Shown: positions 1 through 8,625, counted from the stretch's first letter. The stretch: 64,000 nt of DNA from Chloroflexota bacterium (GCA_022561215.1 JADFRQ010000001.1:1-64000), one strand, 5' to 3'. A program made the numbers and translations. Notes: generated from the letters alone by a model not told the origin.

Positions 1-523
1 TTCTTAGGTTTAGCTGATGCACCGCTATCAGCCAGATCGACGATAACAATGAAATTAGCAACACAAATCCCGCCCAAGCCAGGGGAGGGACGGTGTCCAG
101 CAGACTTTCAACAATTGTCGTTGCCAATCCCCCTACAAAACCCAGCCATTCAAACCACTCCATTGCGTCGCGGATAACCTCGAACAGGAGATCTTCAGGA
201 GAAAGAATGTATAGTAAAGCCTGCAGGGCAAGGGGGAGAAAAAGAAAAGCAGCGCCCACCGATAACAGGCCAAGTAGAATGGACGTCTGCTTCTTATGTC
301 GGGCCAGCTGCTGATTATCAAACCTCATCCGCCAGCGCTTCGCAAAACCATCCACGGGCTGGAGGATTTCCACTTCAGCCAGTTGCTTTTCAACTGCCAA
401 CCAGCTATCAGACAATAGGCGGCAGGCTTCACATGCCGCCAAGTGTTGCTCAAGTTCAACCTGCTGAGGCGCATCGAGTTCATCTCGTATAACTATCCAG
501 GATTCAAATGGCTGATGACTCAT
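1..523 (-). CDS. putative zf-HC2 type anti-sigma factor / membrane protein (C-terminus truncated by window edge)
   Basis: Own reverse translation from ATG at 523: MSHQPFESWIVIRDELDAPQQVELEQHLAACEACRLLSDSW...; HxxxCxxC zinc-binding pattern followed by hydrophobic segments; overlaps the 3' end of the ECF sigma gene; absent from ORF track because it has no stop inside the window. Confidence 0.7.
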   Translation of the reverse strand, partial: MSHQPFESWIVIRDELDAPQQVELEQHLAACEACRLLSDSWLAVEKQLAEVEILQPVDGFAKRWRMRFDNQQLARHKKQTSILLGLLSVGAAFLFLPLALQALLYILSPEDLLFEVIRDAMEWFEWLGFVGGLATTIVESLLDTVPPLAWAGFVLLISLLSSIWLIAVHQLNLR

Positions 524-1112
524 CTTGCCTCCTGTTTGCTAACTCCAGCTGCATGTTGCTTTTGCTCCATAACACTGCGAGTTCCTTCTTTGATCTATGC
601 AAGCGACTTTTTACGGCGCTTTCTGAAATCGAAAGCGCAGCGGCGATTTCCTCGTAGGACATGTCAGACCAATATTTCAGCACTATTACCGCGCGGTCGC
701 GCGGGCCCAGCTGAATCAGTAGCTCTTGCACTTCGTTTTGCCTGTCCCTTAATACCAATGCCCTTTCAGGCCCCGCTGCTTTATCCCGAGCAGCATCCGT
801 AAGCGGCAGTTTGTCCAAGGAAACCAGGGTAAGCCGGCGTTTTCGCAATTTATCAACACAATAATTCGATGCAATGGTCAACATCCAATTAACAAACTTC
901 CTCCTAGAATCGTAGGTAGATAGCTTGCGATAGGCTCGGATAAACGCTTCCTGTGAAGCATCTTCTGCGTCTCCTGAATTCCCCAACAAGCGATAACATA
1001 GGTTGAAAACAGGTGCTTGGTATCGCTCGACCAACTCGCCGAATGCCTGGGCATCACCTTCTCTTGCCTTCTCAAGCAAATACTTGTCTTTGGCTTCGAT
1101 TAATTTTGACAT
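504..1112 (-). CDS. RNA polymerase ECF sigma factor (sigma-70 family)
   Basis: Region 2 (YRLLGNSGDAEDASQEAFIRAYRKLSTYDSRRKFVNWMLTIASNYCVDKLRKRR) and region 4 (IVLKYWSDMSYEEIAAALSISESAVKSRLHRSKKEL) motifs. Confidence 0.93.
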   Translation of the reverse strand: MSKLIEAKDKYLLEKAREGDAQAFGELVERYQAPVFNLCYRLLGNSGDAEDASQEAFIRAYRKLSTYDSRRKFVNWMLTIASNYCVDKLRKRRLTLVSLDKLPLTDAARDKAAGPERALVLRDRQNEVQELLIQLGPRDRAVIVLKYWSDMSYEEIAAALSISESAVKSRLHRSKKELAVLWSKSNMQLELANRRQDESSAI

Positions 1113-1361
1113 TGGATCCGTATGATTTCAGTCATGAACCTATACGTCATTACAGAGTAAAAGTTGCATGCCAAGTCAGATCAACGCACAACCCTCCCGC
1201 TGATCAGCTGCTAGGCATTGCGTAGAGTAAATTAAGATTCGAGCTCGGATGGAAATTGAAAGGGATTCTTATGGACTAGGTCGTAATAGCGATTGATGAT
1301 GTAGGATTTTTGCTGAGTGCTCAGCTTTCCCTGAGACATGCTATTGATGATCGGAACTAAA

Positions 1362-3302
1362 CTACGACGGCATCACAAGACTCTTAAACTGTGTTTCGAA
1401 AAGACGTGCGTACAATCCCTGAGCAGCTAACAATTCCTCATGCCGACCTTGTTCGACAACTTTTCCGTGATCCATGACGAGTATTCGATCGGCGTGAACA
1501 ATCGTGCTTAACCGATGTGCAATAACGAGCGATGTGCGTCCTTGCATCACAACCTTCATCGCCTCCTGGATCAGGGATTCGGATTCAGAATCGAGGTGGC
1601 TGGTCGCTTCATCGAGGATCAAAACTTTCGGATCCTTAAGAATTACGCGTGCTATGGCCACACGCTGCTTCTCGCCCCCTGAAAGCCGATAACCTCTTTC
1701 GCCCACAACCGTCTCATAACCCTCGGATAATCCCGCAATAAAATCATGAATATTGGCCGCCCGGCATGCCGCCTCGATTTCTTCCTGCGATGCATCACTT
1801 TTTGCATAAAGCATATTGTTCAGCAAGGTGTCATGAAACAAATAGGTTTCCTGGGTAACCATCCCAATATAGCTTGATAAGGCATCAAGCCTTAGATCTC
1901 GAAGGTCGTACCCATCCAATAATATTCGTCCATGAGTAGGATCATATAGCCGCGGTAGAAGATAGGTGATGGTGGTCTTTCCCGCTCCACTCGGGCCAAC
2001 GAGTGCCGCGATTTCTCCCGCGGCAATTTCGAAGGACACTTCTTCGACCGCCCAACGCTTTTCTCTTTTCGTGCTGCGCAGATTGTCGGAATTTGCTTTT
2101 TCCTTTGATTCAGTCTTTTTCCGCGGGGCGATCATACCACCTCTCCACGAAAAGCGTCTTATTTCTTCCAGTCCCAGTGGTTTTTTATCAGTGTAGCTAA
2201 AAGAAACATTTTCAAAGCGCACATGCCCCTTCAAGTCTTTGATCGCAATGGCATCGCGCGTGTCCTTAATGTCATGCGGTAAATCCAACACTTCAAATAC
2301 ACGTTCAAAACTAACCATGGAGGTAGCGAACTCCACTCTTGCATTGGTCATTGCCATTAATGGGCCGTACAGGTCCCTGAGATATGCGCTGAAGGCGACA
2401 ATCGTACCGATTGTGAAAATATCCTGGAGAACAAAATGGCCGCCCAGCCAAAACACCACCGCTGTGCCAAGCGCACCAACAAGACTCAGTGCAAGAAAAA
2501 ACCATCTCCCGACCACTGCTTGCCGCACACCTACATCGCGAACCTGCGCGGCATCAACCGTAAATCGTTCTTCATCGGTTTTCTGACGGCCAAATATTTT
2601 GGATAGTAAAGCCCCACTAATGTTCAACGTTTCATTCATCAACGCATTCATACGCGCATTTGATTCCATTGACTCCCGTGCCAACCCTCGAAGAACTCTG
2701 CCCACGCGCCTTGCCGGTATCACGAATAAGGGCAAGATGGCCACGCCAATCAAGGTTAATCTCCACTCCAATGACAACATAATAATAAAAGTTGCCACCA
2801 ACGATATAGAATTGCTTACAAGGGTCACCACGGTGCCCGTTATGGCTCTCTGCGCGCCGACGACATCATTGTTCAAACGCGACATCAGTTCTCCCACCTG
2901 CGTATGAGTAAAAAACCTAAGGCTCATTTTCTGCAGATGAATGTAAAGGCCTTTACGCAGGTCATAGATCAGACCTTCGCCGATCTTTGAACTCAAATAG
3001 CGTTGGGCAACCCCTAACAACCCATTGACCAAGGGAACTGTGATCATCGCCAAGGCAAGAATATTGATCCGACTGGGGTCTTTATTCGGGATTGCGTTGT
3101 CAATCAGGTCACGAATTATCAGCGGTGGGATAAGGCTGAGCAAAGAGATCCCCAGTATGGTAATCAGCATAATGACCACACTCTTCCAATAGGGCCGCGC
3201 GTATTGGGCAACCCTTTTCAAAAGATCTGCGCTTACTTCTGGGCGATCTTGCTCCTCATCGTAGCGAATAAACGAATACCAATTCCCACCATGAAATCCC
3301 AT
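1362..3302 (-). CDS. ABC exporter, fused permease/ATP-binding protein
   Basis: Walker A GPSGAGKTT, signature LSGGEKQR, Walker B VLILDEATSHLD, N-terminal TM domain. Confidence 0.95.
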   Translation of the reverse strand: MGFHGGNWYSFIRYDEEQDRPEVSADLLKRVAQYARPYWKSVVIMLITILGISLLSLIPPLIIRDLIDNAIPNKDPSRINILALAMITVPLVNGLLGVAQRYLSSKIGEGLIYDLRKGLYIHLQKMSLRFFTHTQVGELMSRLNNDVVGAQRAITGTVVTLVSNSISLVATFIIMLSLEWRLTLIGVAILPLFVIPARRVGRVLRGLARESMESNARMNALMNETLNISGALLSKIFGRQKTDEERFTVDAAQVRDVGVRQAVVGRWFFLALSLVGALGTAVVFWLGGHFVLQDIFTIGTIVAFSAYLRDLYGPLMAMTNARVEFATSMVSFERVFEVLDLPHDIKDTRDAIAIKDLKGHVRFENVSFSYTDKKPLGLEEIRRFSWRGGMIAPRKKTESKEKANSDNLRSTKREKRWAVEEVSFEIAAGEIAALVGPSGAGKTTITYLLPRLYDPTHGRILLDGYDLRDLRLDALSSYIGMVTQETYLFHDTLLNNMLYAKSDASQEEIEAACRAANIHDFIAGLSEGYETVVGERGYRLSGGEKQRVAIARVILKDPKVLILDEATSHLDSESESLIQEAMKVVMQGRTSLVIAHRLSTIVHADRILVMDHGKVVEQGRHEELLAAQGLYARLFETQFKSLVMPS

Positions 3303-3488
3303 ATGCTTAATCCCTTATTCGATGTCTACACCGATTATATCGCAGCGTTATGGTTGATATTCTTGTGCGGGTTCCGGAGCAGGATGCAGTCCTCCATCCA
3401 TTGATTGCGCCACGCCGATTTGGTGCTCAAAGTCAAGTGTTATACTGCATTCTGGCTATTCTCGAGATAGCGAAAGGTTTCAATTCTG

Positions 3489-4223
3489 GTGCAGGGAAAT
3501 GTCCTCGCGGTCGATCTTGCCTCCCGAAAGTATAAAGATGTTGGAATTGCACTTCTTCGGGCTGACGCTGTGGAAGTAAAATTCCTAAAGGCCGAGGATC
3601 TTGGTCTGAGCGGCAAACCCTTGGCTTCAGATATGGCCCCAGCGCTTAATCGATTTTGCTGCGATCAAGACGTAACGGTTCTGATTCTTGATGGCCCCCA
3701 GGGTTGGAAATCCCCCCATACTGGCATTAACCATATGCGCATTGCTGAACGCGTGCTTAATACCCCCGCTAAAACAGGTGTGATCGGCCATGTGAAACCA
3801 GGTTCGGCGCTGCGCTATGTGGCATTTTCGATCAGCCTTTTCCATGGCTTGCGCGTCAATTTTGGCTGGAGTCTGCTTATCAGCAATTGGCAAACAGCGA
3901 AGAGGGAACGTTGGGTTGTAGAAGGATTTCCCACATCAGCCTGGAAAACGCTTGGGTTGTCGAGCCTGCCCGCCAAATCCCGAACACAGCGTGAAGAACT
4001 TATTCATTGGGCCAAAGAGTACGAGATCGTATCCGGGTACCACATAGGATCGACTTTTACCCACGACGGTCTGCAAGCAGCAGTATTGCTTCCCGCGGCG
4101 ATGGCAATTCAGTCCCAAAATGTCAACGGAGTGGTTCTCTCAGGTATGAATCCGCGCTATACAAGGGCTGGCGATGTGCTGGAGGGATGGATTGTAAATC
4201 CACGTGTAAATGATGATTTTTGA
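3489..4223 (+). CDS. DUF429-like hypothetical protein (predicted nuclease-like fold)
   Basis: N-terminal AVDLASRKYKDVGIALL and TGVIGHVKPGSALRYVAFSISLF; family assignment from memory of DUF429-type proteins. Confidence 0.5.
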   Translation: MQGNVLAVDLASRKYKDVGIALLRADAVEVKFLKAEDLGLSGKPLASDMAPALNRFCCDQDVTVLILDGPQGWKSPHTGINHMRIAERVLNTPAKTGVIGHVKPGSALRYVAFSISLFHGLRVNFGWSLLISNWQTAKRERWVVEGFPTSAWKTLGLSSLPAKSRTQREELIHWAKEYEIVSGYHIGSTFTHDGLQAAVLLPAAMAIQSQNVNGVVLSGMNPRYTRAGDVLEGWIVNPRVNDDF

Positions 4224-4312
4224 TGTGATGAGTAGAGTAGATATCTCATCTTGCTATTTGTGAAGCCCTGCTGCGATCCATTTTTGGTCATGGGCGGGGT
4301 TTTCCCGCCCAC

Positions 4313-4486
4313 GGGGCTGTCCCAAAAGGTCAATACTTTCGATAGTAGGATAGAAAACCGAATTCATTCAATTAGCCGCGGTCCGATCACAGATGTAAGG
4401 GCGATGCGAATTAAAGTTCGGGCCAGACGCCCCTACGGCTGGTTTTTGATAAGGCCATTGCAAAATCGTATTTTTGGGACAGCCCC
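4313..4486. mobile_element. MITE-like element, ~174 bp with 15-bp perfect terminal inverted repeats
   Basis: GGGGCTGTCCCAAAA (4313-4327) and TTTTGGGACAGCCCC (4472-4486); no transposase inside; target duplication not resolved. Confidence 0.6.
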
Positions 4487-4585
4487 CTACAAATTATCCC
4501 AAAAACTCCCTCAATAGCGCTAGACAATTGTTGCGAACAGGGGTGAGAAAACGCAATTTCTCACTCCTATACGGAAGGAGAATAA

Positions 4586-5482
4586 ATGACGATGCCTAGT
4601 TTCGGATGGGTGATCACAGCGGCAGCAAAGAACGCCGAGGATGCAGGCAATTTGCCCCGGGATAATCAACGCTTTATTGAAAAACTAAGCGGCAAATTCG
4701 AAATGATCTGGGTGGAGGATCACTTGCAGTGGGATGATAGGCCTGTACTTGAATGCTGGACGGCTCTTGTCTTTTTGGCTTCCAGGTACCCCGAATTTAA
4801 ATTCGGTCCCTTGGTTTTTGGGCAATCCTATCGAAATCCAGCATTGACTGCAAAAATGTTTGCTACATTGTATTGGTTAACCGAGGGCCGTATGGTGGCC
4901 GGAATCGGCGCGGGCTGGAAAGAGGACGAATACGTCTCCTATGGCTGGCCTTATCCTGCCGCAGAAACTCGTATTGGGGAATTGGAAGATGCCGTACAAA
5001 TAATTCGCAAGTTGTGGACCGAGTCCCCTGCAACCTTTAAGGGCAAGTATTTTCAAATCGAGGAGGCTTACTGCGAACCAATGCCCAGTCCGCCTCCTCC
5101 ACTGCTTATCGCTGGTGGAGGCGAACAGCTTACGCTTAAACTCGTGGCGAAATTTGGCGATTGGATGAACGTCGGATTCTGCAAATCAGAGGTATATGCC
5201 CAGAAACTCGAAGCTCTGCGCGGGCATTGCACGGCTATCGGGCGCGACTACGATGAAATCAAGAAAACATATTTCGCCTTCGTTTCCCTTAACGAGGATG
5301 AATTCGAACCTCCCGGCAGGAGCCAGCCTCACCTTGTGATGGGCAATGCCCAGGAAGTGACCAAGGAGTTTAAGCAGTTCATCGATCTAGGTGTCGAGCA
5401 TTTTATGATCCGTTTTGTCGATTTCCCCTCCACCAAAGGCCTTGACCTCTTCTTGGAAAAAGTGATGCCGCAATTAAGCTAG
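4586..5482 (+). CDS. LLM class (luciferase-like) flavin/F420-dependent oxidoreductase
   Basis: WVEDHLQWDD...ECWTALVFLASRYPEFKFGPLV...LTEGRMVAGIGAGWKEDEYVSYGWPYP; RBS-like ggaggag/gaaggag upstream. Confidence 0.9.
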   Translation: MTMPSFGWVITAAAKNAEDAGNLPRDNQRFIEKLSGKFEMIWVEDHLQWDDRPVLECWTALVFLASRYPEFKFGPLVFGQSYRNPALTAKMFATLYWLTEGRMVAGIGAGWKEDEYVSYGWPYPAAETRIGELEDAVQIIRKLWTESPATFKGKYFQIEEAYCEPMPSPPPPLLIAGGGEQLTLKLVAKFGDWMNVGFCKSEVYAQKLEALRGHCTAIGRDYDEIKKTYFAFVSLNEDEFEPPGRSQPHLVMGNAQEVTKEFKQFIDLGVEHFMIRFVDFPSTKGLDLFLEKVMPQLS

Positions 5483-5529
5483 GCGGCAGCACGCCAAGAG
5501 GGAAATATCGATGCTTAACAAGCTGTCAG

Positions 5530-5605
5530 ATATCAAGGGATGGGTAATCAGTTAATTAGTTAATCAGTGATCAGTTGATAGGTAATCAGTCGAACAGTAA
5601 TCAGA
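5530..5605. repeat. degenerate 7-8 nt AATCAGT/TTAATCAG repeat tract
   Basis: taatcagttaattagttaatcagtgatcagttgataggtaatcagtcgaacagtaatcag read directly. Confidence 0.6.
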
Positions 5606-5816
5606 AACGGCATGAGGGAGATGATGCATGTTTTTTTCGAGGATTATTCGATAATGAATATCAAATCTCTAGTGAAAAATTACAATTGGTGGATAACACA
5701 GTTTTACCCAATTTCCTAATTTCTGATATCTGTTACCAACTTGCGATTACGTGTTTCCTGTTCATTAATTACTGCTCCATGCTCTCAGCCCCAAATTCCT
5801 GTTACCCGCTCCCGGC

Positions 5817-7415
5817 TTACAATCTCTTCAGCATGTAATTTTCGCCCAGTGCATAGCCCAGACGGGCATAGTAGCCGCGTGTTCCCACTGCGGCGATTAC
5901 GGCCATTCGCGAATAATTTTTCCGCCGGCCAATTTTTTCAGCACGCTCCATCAAACGGCTCCCCAGGCCCTGGTGCTGCGCGGCTCCCATCTGTTCTTCG
6001 CCGATCGACAACGATTGACCATACACATGCACTTCGCGAATTAGCGCTGCGTCATCTAAATCAACTAGCTTCAGCTCGGGAGTGTTTCCATTGGGCAGGG
6101 AAAGACGAAGATAGCCTGCTAAGTAGTCCTCCGGTGTATCAAAAGCCAAGAAATGTTCAGTGGATCTGGCGGAGGTGTACACATGTTCATGCAGCTCTAG
6201 TTTCCCTGGATCGATGGAACGACCGCGTACCTCACGACAGCGAATACACTCGCAATGCAGCCCGCGTCGCGATAATTCATGCTGAATATCTTGACGCAAA
6301 CTCGTGCGTTTATTACCTTCAACGACGTTGGTAGAGGGAATATCGCGCACAATACGATTAACTCTACAGTAGCGTGGAATATGAATCTTTATATCCGCGA
6401 TGAGATCGATTAATTCCTCCGTCGTGTAAGGGATATACTCCCCTCTTTTCCAATAATCGTACAATTCCGCATTGCTCAGCAATTGGCATGGATAAATCTT
6501 GATCTCATCAGGGAGCAAATGGGGATCGGTCCAGAGATGTTTAAAGTCCTCGCGATCAGACTCCAAAGTTGCGCCAAGCAAGTTTGGCATCCAGTGCATT
6601 ACAATCTTAAATCCAGCCGCTCGCAGCAATGCCGTCGCGTGACGCGTCTCGGCGACGAGATGCCCCCTGTTATTTTGTTCCAGGATTGCGTCATTCAAAC
6701 TCTGCACACCAAGCTGAATTTTAGTCACCCCCAGCATCCGTAACCGGCGCACTTCATCGGGGGTCACCCAGTCCGGGCGCGTTTCAATCACCAGACCTAC
6801 ATTTTTATGCCGCGCATCTCCGTTCTTCCCTTGCGCTTCCTGGAGCGTACGCGCTTCAAAACCGTTCATGGCATCGAAGCAGCGCTTTAAAAACCACTCC
6901 TGATAGTCCTTCTTGTATGAACTCCAAGTACCACCAAGAACTAGAAGTTCAATTTTTTCGGTTGGGTGACCGATGGCATAAAGCGCTTCGATCCTTGCCG
7001 AGGTTTGCAAAAAAGGGTCGAAATCATGATGCAGTGCGCGCATCGCACCGGGCTCATCCGGCAGGTAGGATTTTGGCATGCGGGCATCGGTTGGACAGAA
7101 AATGCACTTTCCCGGGCATGGATAAGGTTTGGTGAGTACGGTGACTGTTGTTACGCCTGATAACGTGCGCGAGGGTTTCATTCGAATCTTGCGCAGGAAA
7201 GTTGGATCGAATGTCCATACGCCATTGTTGGTAAGCTGGCGGTACACATGCACAAGCAGAGGCTTGCCAATGAATCCCCCCTCAGGCTGGGGATGTGCGC
7301 GTGTAGCCTGATCTAGTTTTACACCCTCCCTTACATCTTCGAGGATTTCCCTCGCCAGCTGCAGTTGGAAAGTTTTGTAATCACGCGCTTTAAGCCATAC
7401 TTCCCGCGTAGGCAT
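5817..7415 (-). CDS. elp3: Elp3 family protein: radical SAM + GNAT acetyltransferase (tRNA uridine-34 modification)
   Basis: TVLTKPYPCPGKCIFCPTD radical SAM cysteines, ELLVLGGTWSSYKKDYQEWFLKRCFDAMNGF, GVTKIQLGVQSLNDAILEQNNRGH, RIVRDIPSTNVVEGNKRTSLRQDIQHEL, CECIRCREVRG, C-terminal GNAT RGYYARLGY. Confidence 0.93.
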   Translation of the reverse strand: MPTREVWLKARDYKTFQLQLAREILEDVREGVKLDQATRAHPQPEGGFIGKPLLVHVYRQLTNNGVWTFDPTFLRKIRMKPSRTLSGVTTVTVLTKPYPCPGKCIFCPTDARMPKSYLPDEPGAMRALHHDFDPFLQTSARIEALYAIGHPTEKIELLVLGGTWSSYKKDYQEWFLKRCFDAMNGFEARTLQEAQGKNGDARHKNVGLVIETRPDWVTPDEVRRLRMLGVTKIQLGVQSLNDAILEQNNRGHLVAETRHATALLRAAGFKIVMHWMPNLLGATLESDREDFKHLWTDPHLLPDEIKIYPCQLLSNAELYDYWKRGEYIPYTTEELIDLIADIKIHIPRYCRVNRIVRDIPSTNVVEGNKRTSLRQDIQHELSRRGLHCECIRCREVRGRSIDPGKLELHEHVYTSARSTEHFLAFDTPEDYLAGYLRLSLPNGNTPELKLVDLDDAALIREVHVYGQSLSIGEEQMGAAQHQGLGSRLMERAEKIGRRKNYSRMAVIAAVGTRGYYARLGYALGENYMLKRL

Positions 7416-7432
7416 ACGTATATAATCTCCCT

Positions 7433-8164
7433 ATGCGCCAAGACATCCTTCAGCGCCTGCTCGACCTCAATCATGAATTCTACCAAACCTTTGCCCAGCC
7501 ATTCTCGGAGACCCGCCAAAGGTTACAACCCGGCGTACTCCAGGCTATCGTGGATTTAGCACCGGGAACTTCAGTGCTCGATTTAGGATGTGGCAACGGA
7601 ATGTTGGCCAAAACACTGTATGAAGCTGGGCATCGCGGCACTTATGTAGGCCTCGACTCAAGCAAAGCACTTCTTGGCGAAGCGCTGGTGGATAATCCGC
7701 AATCCAATGCGACATTTCTTGAGATCGATCTTGCGCGTGATAACTGGGCCTCCAGCCTTCCAGGATCATTTGACCGAATTTTTGCGTTTGCCGTGTTGCA
7801 TCATATTCCTAGAGCACAGCTAAGAATAAAAATCGTCAAAACGATCGCTTCATTAATGGCCGAAAATGGACTTTTTATCTTTTCAGTCTGGAATTTTCTT
7901 GCCAACCCTCGATTTCAGAATCGTATCCTTCCGTGGAAAAAAATCGATCTGCAGGAGGATGATCTCGAGTCTGGAGATTATCTTCTTGATTGGAAGCGCG
8001 GTGGATATGGATTACGTTATGTGCACTCCTTTGAAGCACAAGAACTGCAAATACTGGCTCGCGAGTCTGCTTTTGAGCCCGTTCGACGTTATAAATCTGA
8101 CGGAAAAGACGGAAAAAGTGCTGAATATCATATCTGGAAACTCACATCCGACCCGCAGCTTTAA
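7433..8164 (+). CDS. class I SAM-dependent methyltransferase, Trm9-like
   Basis: VLDLGCGNG SAM motif I; FSETR near N-terminus, AVLHHIP, LFIFSVWNF, LPWKK, LRYVHSFEAQELQ, which resemble the Trm9 layout (FSQTR, AVVHHWS, ALIYCWAL, YYHLYREGEL); divergent to elp3. Confidence 0.75.
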   Translation: MRQDILQRLLDLNHEFYQTFAQPFSETRQRLQPGVLQAIVDLAPGTSVLDLGCGNGMLAKTLYEAGHRGTYVGLDSSKALLGEALVDNPQSNATFLEIDLARDNWASSLPGSFDRIFAFAVLHHIPRAQLRIKIVKTIASLMAENGLFIFSVWNFLANPRFQNRILPWKKIDLQEDDLESGDYLLDWKRGGYGLRYVHSFEAQELQILARESAFEPVRRYKSDGKDGKSAEYHIWKLTSDPQL

Positions 8165-8183
8165 CTCGACACTGTCTCTTAGG

Positions 8184-8219
8184 GTGCTGTAAATTGTGGG
8201 TTTCCACAATTTACAGCAC
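8184..8219. other. perfect 16-bp stem hairpin (possible terminator/RNA structural element)
   Basis: GTGCTGTAAATTGTGG-GTTT-CCACAATTTACAGCAC. Confidence 0.7.
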
Positions 8220-8236
8220 ATCCTGAGTCGTGATCT

Positions 8237-8265
8237 TTGACTCGCCTTGCGGCGCATGGTAGAAT
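8237..8265 (+). promoter_or_regulatory. sigma-70-type promoter for tRNA cluster
   Basis: TTGACT - 17 nt - TAGAAT, 33 nt upstream of the first tRNA. Confidence 0.6.
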
Positions 8266-8297
8266 GCCTGCGCTCGAGAAGAGAAGCCTTTTAACCC

Positions 8298-8385
<88 letters not shown>

Positions 8386-8459
8386 TTGCAACCGGGTCAT
8401 GCTCGGCCCGCATGGAAAGAAGATGGGGTATCCAGGAGTTTGCGGGAAACTCGCTCTTG

Positions 8460-8550
8460 GGGGAGGTGCCAGAGTGGTTGATCGGGGGCGCCTGCTAAGC
8501 GCTTGTAGGGGCTTAAACCTCTACCGTGGGTTCGAATCCCACCCTCCCCG
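8460..8550 (+). tRNA. tRNA-Ser(GCU)
   Basis: Acceptor GGGGAGG/CCTCCCC, anticodon loop CTGCTAA, long variable arm, GTGGG-TTCGAAT-CCCAC T-arm. Confidence 0.95.
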
Positions 8551-8625
8551 CTTAAGACTTTTCGGAGCGTGTTCAAGGAATGGCAACGGGAGTCAGATGG
8601 CTACGTTGCCGCAGGAGTTCGAATT

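Noticed and set aside
4251-4517. 88-aa ORF downstream of DUF429 gene
   Set aside because: Lies across the hairpin and MITE-like element; no protein-like features.
5530-5610. Possible CRISPR-like array
   Set aside because: Units are 7-8 nt and degenerate, with no spacers or cas genes.
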